Position numbers and translations under genes: made by a program
NCBI GenBank assembly: GCA_963989245.1
Contig: CAXDII010000380.1
Coordinates: 500,001-564,000 of the forward strand
DNA length: 64,000 nucleotides
DNA from: Nansenia antarctica
Taxonomy: Eukaryota; Chordata; Actinopteri; Argentiniformes; Microstomatidae
Direction of reading: 5' to 3'
In this document: positions 19,604 to 29,590 of the stretch, one piece after another
How the letters are laid out: the number at the start of each line of letters is the position of its first letter
How positions within the stretch are numbered: the stretch's first letter is position 1
Notes under the pieces: model-generated
What the model saw: only the letters and a program-made list of their open reading frames with translations
What the model was told of the DNA's origin: nothing
Database searches by the model: none

Positions 19604-19772
19604 ATGCGCTCACTTTGAACCAGTAGCGCTTTCCACCGGATCTTCAAAGCCAGGACGTGTCAAAGCAGTTTTTGAACATGGATTTTTGCAGTGACCCGAG
19701 GCAAGATCTGTTGAAGCATTGAGCCAAAGCACTTCCATTTGGTGGTCCCAGCTGGTGAAATGTTTAGTTAAA

Positions 19773-19844
19773 GGGCTCATCCGGGATTTGAACCCAGGAC
19801 CTCTCGCACCCTAAGCGAGAATCATACCCCTAGACCAACGAGCC
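19773..19844 (-). tRNA. tRNA-Pro(AGG)
   Basis: 72 nt. All stems pair with only G-T wobbles; the anticodon loop is TTAGGGT. It is the best-preserved Pro gene in the window. The stretch GTGCGAG at tRNA positions 37-43 is the site used by the tRNA-targeting transposon elsewhere. Confidence 0.9.
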
Positions 19845-19977
19845 GACTGAAGATAGCGTTCCCCTCCCCCGCAACGGAGCCTCAGGTTGGGAGAAGTGTC
19901 CGCCTGAAAGGCCTAAAGAAGGGACTTTTATTAAGCCGTGATATATCATTGTTGCGGTCCATCTTCATGTCGTGAGT

Positions 19978-20049
19978 GCTTTGGTGGTATAGTGGTGAGC
20001 ATAGCTGCCTTCCAAGCAGTTGACCTGGGTTTGATTCCCGGCCAATGCA
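19978..20049 (+). tRNA. tRNA-Gly(TCC), weakened
   Basis: 72 nt, TCC anticodon. The T loop reads TTTGATT (C56 lost) and the acceptor has the U3-U70 mismatch. Confidence 0.75.
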
Positions 20050-20323
20050 AGTAAGCGAACCTTTTCCCAAGGGGCCCATGCCTGCAGTTCCAAAAGTGCT
20101 GGCCTGACACTGCAGGCTCGTTGATAGCGTGGCTTCCAACAACGCCTGTGCCTTCCATATTGAAGCAGTTTCCGCACTCAAAGAAGCTATTCGATGACGT
20201 CCCATTTGAATGTGCTCTACGAAAGACGTTCCGGATGCTTTGCATTGTTTCTTCACCAGCACCTCCTCTGTTGACAAGGTGTTCCAACGGGGCTGTCAAG
20301 CGGAAAAAGGCAGTAAGGCCTTG

Positions 20324-20405
20324 CGACGAGGATGGGATTCGAACCCACGCGTGCAGAGCACAATGGATTAGCAGTCCATCGCCTTAACCACTCGGCCACC
20401 TCGTC
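20324..20405 (-). tRNA. tRNA-Ser(GCT), intact
   Basis: 82 nt. Full acceptor pairing, canonical TTCGAAT T loop, GTGC-TCT-GCAC variable arm and GCT anticodon. A TTTTT run lies about 25 nt past the 3' end. Confidence 0.95.
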
Positions 20406-20574
20406 ATGCGCACACTTTGAACCAGTAGCGCTTTCCACCGGATCTTTAAAGCCAGGACGTGTTAAAGCAGTTTTTGAACATGGATTTTTGCAGTGACCCG
20501 AGGAAAGATCTGTTGAAGCATTGAGCCAATGCACTTCCATTTGGTGGTCCCAGCTGGTGAAAGGTTTAGTCAAT

Positions 20575-20646
20575 GGGCTCGTCCGGGATTAGAACCCGGG
20601 ACCTCTCTCACCCTAAGCGAGAATCATACCCCTAGACCAACGAGCC
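20575..20646 (-). pseudogene. tRNA-Pro(AGG), degenerate
   Basis: 72 nt. The T loop has TTCTAAT for TTCAAAT and the anticodon stem has one mismatch. Confidence 0.75.
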
Positions 20647-20779
20647 GACTGAAGATAGCGTTCCCCTCCCCCGCAACGGAGCCTCAGGTTGGGAGAAGTG
20701 TCCGCCTGAAAGGCCTAAAGAAGGGACTTTTATTAAGCCGTGATATATCATTGTTGCGGTCCATCTTCATGTCGTGAGT

Positions 20780-20851
20780 GCTTTGGTGGTATAGTGGTGA
20801 GCATAGCTGCCTTCCAAGCAGTTGACCCGGGTTCGATTCCCGGCCAATGCA
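20780..20851 (+). tRNA. tRNA-Gly(TCC)
   Basis: 72 nt with perfect T arm and TCC anticodon; the only flaw is the U3-U70 acceptor mismatch shared with the other plus-strand copies. Confidence 0.88.
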
Positions 20852-20968
20852 ATTAAGCGAACCTTTTCCCAAGGGGCCCATGCCTGCAGTTCCAAAAGTG
20901 CTGGCCTGACACTGCAGGCTCGTTGATAGCGTGGCTTCCAACAACGCTTGAGGCATGAGGCTTGAAAA

Positions 20969-21040
20969 GACTCTGTGGCGCAACGGTAGCGCGTCTGACT
21001 CCAGATCAGAAGGTTGCGTGTTCAAATCACGTCAGGGTCA
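20969..21040 (+). tRNA. tRNA-Trp(CCA), intact
   Basis: 72 nt. Acceptor GACTCTG/CAGGGTC pairs throughout, D stem GCGC/GCGC, anticodon loop CTCCAGA. TTTT follows within 10 nt. It is the only Trp copy here with no broken stem. Confidence 0.95.
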
Positions 21041-21196
21041 GGGTGTTTTAGTTGAAAGCCACTGGCTTGGAGAAGAAGCCACATTTCATTGTCAGGATGT
21101 GGACATGCAGGATGAACGTCTCACTCCAGATCCGAAGGTGTCAGAGTTCGATTAGATTGACTTTTTTGTCATTGCACTGAGTACAATTACTGAGAC

Positions 21197-21263
21197 ATAC
21201 TTGTGGCGCAACAATAGCCACTTAGTCCAGATGAGAAGGCTGAGTCTCCAAATCACGTCAGGG
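21197..21263 (+). pseudogene. tRNA-Trp-derived relic
   Basis: Keeps TTGTGGCGCAAC, TCCAGATGAGAAG and CAAATCACGTCAGGGT in Trp order, but many bases are lost or changed and the stems fail. A second, weaker Trp-like piece lies at about 21114-21155. Both are copied in every Trp/Lys unit. Confidence 0.7.
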
Positions 21264-21390
21264 TGAATTAGCAGGCAACATGTAACCCTCTGTTCCGCAC
21301 TAGAAGCAAAGCGTCATTGTGAAGACCTTCAAATGCAGGATGCGCATTATCTCAGCACTATTGCAATCAAATTGCCAATGGAGCAGTCAG

Positions 21391-22556
21391 ATTTATGAAA
21401 CACAGGATAAGATGTAAATTCCTTTGTGCAGGCACGTACGTGAGAGTGTGTGTGTGTGCGTGTGAGTCGTCTTGGTGGTGAGTGGTTCATGCGGGGGGGG
21501 CTGGGGTTATGTTTAATTTCGGACGCATCATCAGTAGTGTTCCTCCAGGTCATGGGGTGTTTCGGCCATCACACTATACACCCTCGCCAGAGGTGGCCAG
21601 CTCAGGGGGATCAGCCCCGAACTTGCGTCAATCCTAATTCGTCATGAGAATGGCTGACGTCTCATGAGACTATGCAAGGCAGGGGCGTCCTTTTCCCTGA
21701 GTCAGGCCTAAGCTGACCGCATACCTTCTGGCTGGCTACTTCGGGGCCCAGCAGGGATCTTTCCTTCTCATAAAAAGCCACTGGCTGCTTCTTTCGGCTG
21801 CTTCCGATGCAGCTTTGATGGCTGAACGCAGGCTTTGGCCTCTGATTCCCAGGTCTGTAAACAATCTGGTGGTAGATCTTGCCACAAACCCTCTGCACCC
21901 CACCTCCACTGGGCGGACTTCAGTGTTCCAGCCGCGGTGTTGTGCTTCGGCGGCGAGCTCAGCATAGCGTAGATGTTTCCGCTCGTAAGCTTCATCCACT
22001 GCGTCCTCCCAGGGTACGGTTAGTTCAATGATGTACACCTTTTTTAGAGAAGGGGACCAGAGAACCAAGTCAGGTCTCAGGGTGGTTATGGCGATCTCTT
22101 TAGGAAACACAAGCTGTCGTCCAATATCAGTCAGCATCTTCCAGTCGCGGGCCAACCGTAGCTGGCCTCGCTCAGATGGTGTCGAGCTGCTCCTGGTAAC
22201 CTTTGCCCCCTCATGGACAAAGGTAATTGCCTGTTGGTGGTTGGATGCTGATGGCGGTAGGGAGTTGGTGGCAGCTCGTTTGTCCTCCAGGGTGGATGCA
22301 AAGATCTTCAGGACTTGGTTGTGACGCCACGTGTAGCGTCCTTGGGCGAGACTAGTTTTGCATCCTGAAAGAATGTGCCTGAGGGTGGTTGGCGTGGAAC
22401 AAAGGGCACACCCCGGGTCTTCACCATACCACTGGCCAAGATTAACTGGTGTCGGAAGGACGTCGTATGTAGCTCTGATAATAAAGCTCAACTGCCTCGC
22501 TTCCATGGCCCACATGTCCTTCCAGCTAATCTTCCTCCTCTCCACACTGTCCCATC
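21391..22556 (-). mobile_element. RLE-type non-LTR retrotransposon, 3' fragment
   Basis: Inserted in the Trp/Lys spacer between ...GGAGCAGTCA and TCAAAGGAAGG, leaving a short TCA overlap. The minus-strand coding end (see 21736-22545) precedes a 3' region with an AC repeat. The 5' part is truncated at 22556. Elements with this endonuclease (R2/R4/NeSL type) are often site-specific, but one truncated copy cannot show that here. Confidence 0.7.
21736..22545 (-). pseudogene. LINE C-terminus with zinc finger and restriction-like endonuclease
   Basis: 269 residues open. Near residues 46-62 is a C-x2-C-x7-H-x4-C finger (CALCSTPTTLRHILSGC). Residues about 155-185 carry the restriction-like endonuclease core in PDLVLWS and VYIIELTVPWE, the PD..E-x-T/K pattern, followed by HLRYAEL and EVGCRGF. 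This order, finger then endonuclease at the C-terminus, is that of RLE-bearing LINEs, where the nuclease nicks target DNA. The reverse transcriptase is missing, so the copy is dead although the frame is uninterrupted. Confidence 0.75.
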
Positions 22557-22570
22557 ATCAAAGGAAGGTC

Positions 22571-22643
22571 AGCCCGAACAGGGACTTGAACCCTGGACCC
22601 TCAGATTAAAAGTCTGATGCTCTACCGACTGAGCTATCCGGGC
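22571..22643 (-). tRNA. tRNA-Lys(TTT)
   Basis: 73 nt. All four stems pair, anticodon loop CTTTTAA. The discriminator base is T where the other copies have G, which may affect charging. Confidence 0.9.
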
Positions 22644-22748
22644 TCTTGAAGAAGAGGCGAACATGATGTTCCGTTTCCATACAGGCTTCCTACTTCTTAC
22701 TTTGACATTTTCAAAACTTTTTCTTTAAAACGATACGCCGACTGAAAA

Positions 22749-22820
22749 GACTCTGTGACGCAACGGTAGCGAGTCTGACTCCAGATCAGAAGGTTGCGTG
22801 TTCAAATCACGTCAGGGTCA
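22749..22820 (+). pseudogene. tRNA-Trp(CCA), D stem damaged
   Basis: 72 nt. Positions 10 and 25 are both A, so the outer D-stem pair and A box are broken. Confidence 0.75.
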
Positions 22821-22970
22821 GGGTGTTTTAGTTGAAAGCCACTGGCTTGGAGAAGAAGCCACATTTCATTGTCAGGATGTGGACATGCAGGATGAACGTC
22901 TCACTCCAGATCAGAAGGTGTTTGATTAGATTGACCTTTTTTGTCATTGCACTGAGTACAATTACTGAGA

Positions 22971-23039
22971 CATACTTGTGGCGCAACAATAGCCACTTAG
23001 TCCAGATGAGAAGACTGAGTCTCCAAATCACGTCAGGGT
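22971..23039 (+). pseudogene. tRNA-Trp-derived relic
   Basis: Copy of the relic at 21197 carried in the next Trp/Lys unit. Confidence 0.7.
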
Positions 23040-23174
23040 GAATTAGCAGTCAACATGTAACCCTCTGTTCCGCACTAGAAGCAAAGCGTCATTGTGAAGA
23101 CCTTCAAATGCAGGATGCGCATTATCTCAGCACTATTGCAATCAAATTGCCAATGTAGCAGTCAAAGGAAGGTC

Positions 23175-23247
23175 CACCCGAACAGGTACTTGAACCCTGG
23201 ACCCTCAGATAAAAAGTCTGATGCTCTACCAACTGAGCTATCCAGGC
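23175..23247 (-). pseudogene. tRNA-Lys(TTT), degenerate
   Basis: 73 nt. TTT anticodon kept, but base 37 is T, the T stem has a mismatch and two acceptor pairs are reduced to wobbles. Confidence 0.75.
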
Positions 23248-23352
23248 TCTTGAAGATGAGGTGAACATGATGTTCCATTTCCATACAGGCTTCCTACTTC
23301 TTACTTTGACTTTTTCAAAACGTTTTCTTTAAAACGATAGGCCTATTGAAAA

Positions 23353-23423
23353 GACTCTGTGACGCAACGGTAGCGAGTCTGACTCCAGATCAGAAGGTTG
23401 CGTGTTCAAATCACGTCAGGTCA
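23353..23423 (+). pseudogene. tRNA-Trp(CCA), one-base deletion
   Basis: 71 nt. One G is lost from the acceptor 3' strand (CAGGTC) and the D stem carries the A10/A25 damage. It abuts the gypsy fragment at the centre of the inverted repeat. Confidence 0.75.
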
Positions 23424-23436
23424 GGGTTATTTAGTT

Positions 23437-24000
23437 GAGAATGCCAGAGAGCGTTCAAGCAGCTGAAGGCCGCCCTCCTGAGTGCCCCGATCCTAGCATA
23501 TGCGGACTTCACCAAGCCATTCATCCTGTATACCGACGCTAGCTTTGATGGCCTGGGGGCGGTACTATCCCAAGTCCAGGGTGGCCAAGAGAGGGTCATC
23601 GCCTATGCTAGCCGCAGCTTGTCTCCCCCAGAGAGAAATGACCAGAACTATAGCTCTTTCAAGCTAGAACTATTAGCACTGAAGTGGGCAATGACGGACA
23701 AGTTTCGGGACTATCTATGGGGGGCTGATGTTACAGTCTATACAGATAATAACCCACTGGTACACCTAGACACTGCAAGGCTAGGGGCAGTCGAACAGCG
23801 ATGGGTGGCCCAATTGGCCTGCTACCAGTTAGAAGTAAAGTACCGCCCCGGCAGCTCTAATCAAAATGCTGACCTTCTCTCCCGACTCCCTAGGATTGAG
23901 GGGCAGGTGTGTCTGAGCCAGGAAGCTGGGTGTGAGATAGGACCACGGCCGGAACGGGTTGTTGAGGGAGGGCCTGACTGGAGGCAGATCCAACAGGGAC
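23437..24000 (+). pseudogene. Gypsy RNase H fragment of a second family
   Basis: Plus-strand frame with CQRAFKQLKAALLSAP, YTDASFDGLGAVLSQ, ELLALKWAM, VYTDNNPL and NQNADLLSRLP: the connection and RNase H domains of a Ty3/gypsy Pol. The sequence differs clearly from the element at 8849-12979. It is fused in frame to an L2 RT at about 24001. Confidence 0.85.
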
Positions 24001-25168
24001 CCCACACCTCCACAGCCCTCAGACTCAGCACTGGGTCCCCCCAGGGCTGCGTGCTAAGCCCCATCCTCTTCAACCTCTACACCTACGACTTCACCCCCGT
24101 CCACCCCAGCAACTCCATCGTAAAGTTTGCAGACGACACCACCGTGGTGGGATGCATCTCGGGGGGGGACGAGGCGGCGTACAGGGATGAGGTAGAGCAA
24201 CTGAGCAAGCTGTGCAAGGTTAACAACCTGCTGCTGAACAAGTCAAAGACCCAGGAAATCATCGTAGACTTCAGGAGGAAAAAGTCCGAGATCCAGCCCC
24301 TGCTCATCGACGGAGAGAGCGTGGAGAGAGTCTCAACCCTCCGATTCCTGGGGGTGCACATGCAGGATGACCTGACCTGGAAGGACAACACAAAAGCCAC
24401 CATCAAGAGGGCACAACAGCGGCTATACACCCTGAGAGTCCTCAGGAAGGAACACAGCAAGCAGGAGATACTGGTGGCCTTCTACCGCGGCGCAGTGGTG
24501 AGCATCCTCACCTACGGCATCTGCAACTGGTTCTCCAGCTGCACAACCGCGGAGAGAAATGCGCTAGAGAGTCGTGAGAACAGCCCAGAAGATCACCGGC
24601 GCCCCCCTCCCCTCTCTGGAAGAGCTGTACAACACACGCTGTCTCAGGAAGGCCTCCAAGATCTCCAGGGACCCAACCCACCCTGGGTACGTACACTTTA
24701 CCCGGCTGCCCTCGAAAAGGCGGTTCAGGACCATGGCCGCAAGGACAAACAGACTGAAGAACAGCTTCTACCACAGGGCCGTCCAGGCCCTGAACACAGC
24801 AAAGACCTAGGTTCTGGGCCCTGGACAGTCTGGACGGATTGATGGCAGCTGCTGGACTGAAAAAATCAGGTGTAGTGCTGAGGCACAAATATGTACATTT
24901 CAAGCCTGCAAACTGCGACACATAAATGTGCAATAACACTATGTGCAATATGACAACCCTAGTCGTCTATCTGTACAGTATAGTATAGTGGATAGTGTAC
25001 ATAGCCTTTATTTATGTCAACCAGCTCCTTCCCTTCTTGTGTCTTTTTTTAAAAGTTTTTTTTTTCTTTTTTTTTCTTTTCTTTCCTAACACCAGGGGAG
25101 CCACCCCTCCTAAATTTCGTTGTTTGGTACCTGTACTGTAGCAATGACAATAAAGACCATTCATTCAT
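24001..25168 (+). mobile_element. L2-type LINE, 5'-truncated, with 3' tail
   Basis: Starts with LSTGSPQGCVLSPILFNLY, then the catalytic KFADDTTVVG, IIVDFRRKKS and FLGVHMQDDLTW, in frame to about 24565 where a one-base shift moves the C-terminal part (RTAQKITGAPLPSLEELYN) to another frame. The 3' end is CAATGACAATAAAGACC plus (ATTC)n at 25143-25168. The tail joins tRNA-Trp in the anticodon region. The family differs from the L2 at 13663. Confidence 0.8.
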
Positions 25169-25204
25169 CTGGAGTCAGACGCGCTACCGTTGCGCCACAG
25201 AGTC
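25169..25204 (-). pseudogene. tRNA-Trp 5' half, cut by the L2 tail
   Basis: Bases 1-36 of Trp(CCA) remain with intact acceptor 5' strand and D arm. The sequence ends at the anticodon, where the L2 tail begins. Confidence 0.85.
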
Positions 25205-25298
25205 TTTTCAATAGGCCTATCGTTTTAAAGAAAACGTCAAAGTAAGAAGTAGAAAGCCTGTATGGAAACGGAACATCATGTTCGCCTCATCTTCAAGA

Positions 25299-25371
25299 GC
25301 CCGGATAGCTCAGTCGGTAGAGCATCATACTTTTAATCTGAGGGTCCAGGGTTCAAGTCCCTGTTCGGGCG
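25299..25371 (+). pseudogene. tRNA-Lys(TTT), one anticodon-stem mismatch
   Basis: 73 nt. Everything pairs except one G to T change in the anticodon stem (ATCATAC). Confidence 0.7.
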
Positions 25372-25504
25372 GACCTTCCTTTGACTGCTCCATTGGCAAT
25401 TTGATTGCAATAGTGCTGAGATAATGCGCATCCTGCATTTGAAGGTCTTCACAATGACGCTTTGCTTCTAGTGCGGAACAGAGGGTTACATGTTGACTGC
25501 TTAT

Positions 25505-25572
25505 TCACCCTGACGTGATTTGGAGACTCAGCCTTCTCATCTGGACTAAGTGGCTATTGTTGCGCCACAAGT
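25505..25572 (-). pseudogene. tRNA-Trp-derived relic
   Basis: Inverted copy of the relic at 21197/22971. Confidence 0.7.
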
Positions 25573-25731
25573 ATGTCTCAGTAATTGTACTCAGTGCAAT
25601 GACAAAAAAGGTCAATCTAATCGAACTCTGACACCTTCTGATCTGGAGTGAGACGTTCATCCTGCATGTCCACATCCTGACAATGAAATGTGGCTTCTTC
25701 TCCAAGCCAGTGGCTTTCAACTAAAACACCC

Positions 25732-25803
25732 TGACCCTGACGTGATTTGAACCCGCAACCTTCTGATCTGGAGTCAGACGCGCTACAGTTGCGATACAGA
25801 GTC
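25732..25803 (-). pseudogene. tRNA-Trp(CCA), degenerate
   Basis: 72 nt. Changes in the D stem, the D-loop GG and the T stem. Confidence 0.75.
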
Positions 25804-25908
25804 TTTTCAATATGCCTATCGTTTTAAAGAAAATGTTTTGAAAAAGTCCAAGTAAGAAGTAGGAAGCCTGTATGGAAACGGAACATCCTGTTCGCTTCAT
25901 CTTCAAGA

Positions 25909-25981
25909 GCCCGGATAGATCAGTCGGTAGAGCATCAGACTTTTAATCTGAGGGTCCAGGGTTCAAGTCCCTGTTCGGGCG
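25909..25981 (+). pseudogene. tRNA-Lys(TTT), D stem changed
   Basis: 73 nt, otherwise complete. TAGATCAG replaces TAGCTCAG, breaking one D-stem pair and the A box. Confidence 0.7.
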
Positions 25982-26151
25982 GACCTTCCTTTGACTGCTC
26001 CATTGGCAATTTGATTGCAATAGAGCTGAGATAATGCGCATCCTGCATTTGAAGGTCTTCACAATGACGCTTTGCTTCTAGTGCGGAACAGAGGGTTACA
26101 TCCTGACAATGAAATGTGGCTTCTTCTCCAAGCCAGTGGCTTTCAACTAAA

Positions 26152-26223
26152 ACACCCTGACGTGATTTGAACACGCAACCTTCTGATCTGGAGTAAGACG
26201 CGCTACCGTTGCGCCACAGAGTC
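26152..26223 (-). pseudogene. tRNA-Trp(CCA), degenerate
   Basis: 72 nt. The anticodon stem has a mismatch (CTTAC for CTGAC) and the last acceptor pair is lost. Confidence 0.7.
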
Positions 26224-26340
26224 TTTTCAAGCCTCACGCCTCAAGCGTTGTTGGAAGCCACGCTATAAACGAGCCTGCGGTGTCAGGCCAACACTTTTGG
26301 AACTGCAGGCATGGGCCCCTTGGGAAAAGGTTCGCTTACT

Positions 26341-26358
26341 TGCATTGGCCAGGAATCA
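26341..26358 (-). pseudogene. tRNA-Gly(TCC) 3' stub
   Basis: Only the 3' acceptor strand and part of the T arm remain, joined to the Ser-unit spacer. Confidence 0.7.
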
Positions 26359-26630
26359 CAGCCTTACTGCCTTTTTCCTTTTGACAGCCCCGTTGGAACA
26401 CCTTGTCAACAGAGGAGGTGGTGGTGAAGAAACAATGCAAAGCATCCGGAAGGTCTTTCGTAGAGCACATTCAAATGGGACATCATCGAGTAGCTTCTTT
26501 GAGTGCGGAAACTGCTTCAATATGGAAGGCACAGGCGTTGTTGGAAGCCACGCTATCAACGAGCCTGCAGTGTCAGGCCAGTACTTTTGGAACTGCAGGC
26601 ATGGGCCCCTTGGGAAAACGTACGCTTACT

Positions 26631-26702
26631 TGCATTGGCCGGGAATCGAACCCGGGTCAACTGCTTGGAAGGCAGCTATGCTCACCACTATACCACCAAT
26701 GC
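26631..26702 (-). tRNA. tRNA-Gly(TCC), intact
   Basis: 72 nt. Acceptor GCATTGG/CCAATGC pairs fully, unlike the other TCC copies; perfect T arm. Confidence 0.95.
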
Positions 26703-26836
26703 ATTCATGACATGAAGATGGACCGCAACAATGATATATCACGGCTTAATAAAAGTTGCTTCTTTAGGCCTTTCAGGGCGGACATTTCTCCCAACCTGAG
26801 GCTCTGTTGCGGGGGAGGGGAACATTTTCTTCAGAA

Positions 26837-26908
26837 GGCTCGTTTGTCTAGGGCTATGATTCTCGCTTTGGGTGCGAGATGTCCCGGCTTCAAATCCCGG
26901 ACGAGCCC
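26837..26908 (+). pseudogene. tRNA-Pro(TGG), degenerate
   Basis: 72 nt, loop TTTGGGT. The D region is altered (TTTGTCTAGGGC) and the T stem has G53 to C. A near copy lies at 31821. Confidence 0.8.
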
Positions 26909-27027
26909 TTTGACTAAACCTTTCACCATTTGGGACCACCAAATGGAAGTGCTTTGGCTCTATGCTTCAACAGATCTTGCCTCGGGTCACTGCAAAATTC
27001 CATGTTCAAAAACTGCTTTGACACGCT

Positions 27028-27091
27028 TTAAGGCGATGGACTGCTAATCCATTGTGCTCTGCACGTGTGGGTTCGAATCCCATCCTCGTCG
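27028..27091 (+). pseudogene. tRNA-Ser(GCT), 5' truncated
   Basis: Lacks the first about 18 nt (acceptor 5' strand and D stem), with spacer fused at CACGC. The same truncation occurs at 32012. Confidence 0.85.
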
Positions 27092-27361
27092 CACAGCCTT
27101 ACTGCTTTTTCCGCTTGACAGCCCCGTTGGAACACCTTGTCAACAGAGGAGGTGGTGGAGAAACAATGCAAAGCATCCGGAACGTCTTTCGTAGAGCACA
27201 TTCAAATGGGACGTAATCGAATAGCTTCTTTGAGTGTGGAAACTGCTTCAATATGGAAGGCACAGGCGTTGTTGGAAGCCACGCTATCAACGAGCCTGCA
27301 GTGTCAGGCCAGCACTTTTGGAACTGCAGGCATGGGCCCCTTGGGAAAAGGTTCGATTACT

Positions 27362-27433
27362 TGCATTGGCCGGGAATCAAACCCAGGTCAACTGCTTGGA
27401 AGGCAGCTATGCTCACCACTATACCACCAAAGC
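27362..27433 (-). tRNA. tRNA-Gly(TCC), weakened
   Basis: 72 nt. Shares the TTTGATT T loop and U3-U70 mismatch with 19978-20049, its mirror-image partner. Confidence 0.75.
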
Positions 27434-27566
27434 ATTCACGACATGAAGATGGACCGCAACAATGATATATCACGGCTTAATAAAAGTCCCTTCTTTAGGC
27501 CTTTCAGGCGGACACTTCTCCCAACCTGAGGCTCCGTTGCGGGGGAGGGGAACGCTATCTTCAGTC

Positions 27567-27608
27567 GGCTCGTTGGTCTAGGGGTATGATTCTTGCTTAG
27601 GGCGCGGG
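27567..27608 (+). pseudogene. tRNA-Pro(AGG) 5' half, split by a transposon
   Basis: Bases 1-43 including anticodon AGG, ending in the 7-bp GCGCGGG that is repeated at 31255. Its other half is 31255-31291. Confidence 0.93.
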
Positions 27609-27676
27609 GGCCAGTCGCGTGTTGCTATAACGGAGATTTTTAACCGTTTATTGACCCTTTCTTGCCGTCTTTTCAG

Positions 27677-27702
27677 CCGCGGGTTCGAATCCACCTGAGG
27701 AC
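27677..27702 (+). promoter_or_regulatory. T-arm / B-box-like sequence in the element's left end
   Basis: GCGGGTTCGAATCCACC matches the pol III B box GGTTCGANTCC. It lies 69 bp inside the element on the same strand as the tRNA 5' half. No tRNA fits around it. It also occurs at 34386, 49146 (minus) and 53410 (minus). Confidence 0.55.
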
Positions 27703-28123
27703 ATTACTGTCAAAAATATTTTCTTTTTTAAAGTCTTAATCAATTAAATGTTTAATGTAACACAACATGTTTTGATGATTTATAATTCATTTCATTAAAG
27801 AAAACAGGACATCTTATGCTATTTATTGGTTTAACATTGCAATGTATTCTGCCCTGTTGAGTTCTCTAACCATAAGCTCCATTGTTGATGTTAATGTAAC
27901 CATTATACTGTTTTAAAACATACACAGACACGTGGATGTATTGAACTCCACACTTGATTTATTAAAAAGCACACACGCACAACTGCTAAACCATGTACAT
28001 AAAAAATAAACAAAACTGATTAAACCTTGGTTGTATCGAACTAAAACAAAATGTGCATATTTAAAACAATTTCCAACAGTGTTACAACATTAATTAATCA
28101 TTTCATTGTAAATAAAAACTCTA

Positions 28124-28125
<2 letters not shown>

Positions 28126-28165
<40 letters not shown>
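28126..28165. repeat. (GT)n microsatellite
   Basis: Present in all three element copies with different lengths (also 34819-34846 and, as AC, 52936-52979). Confidence 0.95.
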
Positions 28166-28167
<2 letters not shown>

Positions 28168-28773
28168 AGTCTCTTTCCCTTCTAAGGTGCCACACTGATC
28201 AGGACCCTGGCCACTCAACCCATGGCCATTCAGCCCCATCTTCATCCAGATGCTCTGATGGGGACAGCAGTTCCAGCGGCCGACATTGTGATCGTAGCTG
28301 GGGATGGAAGGCTCAGCTGCAGGCTGTGTTGGGGGCGGAGGGAGAGAGGCTGCAGGCTGCGTTGGGGGCGGAGGGAGAGAGGCTGCAGACTGTGATGGAG
28401 GAGCATGGTGTGGCAGTGCTGCATGACAACAAAATAAATAGGAAACACATGTTAAACCAAAAAGGAGCTGTGCATAGACTTCAGTTAAAAAACATGCCAG
28501 AGTATTGAGGCAGCACTGTATGCTGCTCTGCTCTGGTAGGGGCAGGGTGCTTCACATGACACTTCTAGTATCAGAGAGAGTAGTACATTCACCATTTTTA
28601 AATCTAGAACCAAAAAATTACAGAAAGAACATCAGTTCTGTGATCATTAATTGTATTGATGATGATGATGATGATGATGTGTGTGTGTCTTAACTAGTGT
28701 AATGTTGTGTTGTAATGTTTTTACTTTATTTTTATTTTTATTATCAACATCATTTATATATATATATATATAT

Positions 28774-28964
28774 GTTACGGTACATGTGGGAATACGGTAC
28801 ATGTGGGAAAACTAGGGTTAGGGTTAGGTGCTAAGGTGCTACGGTTAGGGTTAGGGATAGGGATAGGGTTAGGGTTAGACATGCCATCATGTACCAAGTC
28901 GACGTAGCACCTAACCCTAACACTAGTTTTCCCACATGTGCCGTCTTCTCACATGTACCGTAAC
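28774..28964. mobile_element. Palindromic MITE with telomere-like core
   Basis: The ends GTTACGGTACATGTGGGA and TCACATGTACCGTAAC are inverted, inserted in a TA-rich run. The core holds several GGGTTA units. It is present in copies A and B but absent from the matching site in copy C (near 52330). Confidence 0.65.
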
Positions 28965-29506
28965 ATATATATATATATTTATTATTATTATTCCATTGTT
29001 GATTAGAACTTTATTGTATCTTAGTCATTTGTATTAGTGTATCCTGTTTCCCTATTGTCTTGTTACCCTTCCCCCAGGGACTACAGATGGAAATTAGCTC
29101 TGAACTATATCTGAAGCAATATATGTATTGTGCATTATCCCTGTCAAATAAACTAATAAACAAACATGTAATGTAGGATCTAAGGTAATAGGATGCAAAA
29201 GAAGTCTCAATAGTTTGTTAAATATCCACAGCAAAGTACCAACATTTACAGATGACTTTCAATCAAAATAACAGACCTGGTTGAAATTGTGTGCAATATA
29301 AATAAACTGAAATGACATACTGTATTCCCACACGGCGGGTTCTAGAGTGTAGGCCTAAGGATGGGGCCCAGGCAAGCCGCTGAGGAGGTATTGGCAGCAG
29401 GACCTTCACTGGAGCTGAAGGAGGAGGTAACATGAAACTTCACACAACTGGAAATCACTTTGACAGTGAATAAAGATGGGACACACAGTAATGTACATGA
29501 ATTAAC

Positions 29507-29590
29507 CTTGCAAAGGAGACGCAGTCACATCGGATTCATCATCATGAGCTGGTCTCAAGAGTGTAACTGAAGCAGTCAGTTTGCTCCACA
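29507..29590 (-). other. Exon-like segment b of the element
   Basis: 84 bp bounded on the minus strand by an acceptor (TTCTTTTACAG) and a donor (AAG|GTTAA). Open in one phase. The counterpart in copy C is 52015-52098; in copy B the donor GT is changed to AT. Confidence 0.35.

Noticed and set aside
27616..27702. A complete tRNA gene at the left end of the element
   Set aside because: Only the T arm and B box fit; no acceptor partner for CTGAGGAC and no anticodon arm.
28810..28920. Interstitial telomere
   Set aside because: Only a few GGGTTA units within a palindromic MITE; too short for a telomere relic.
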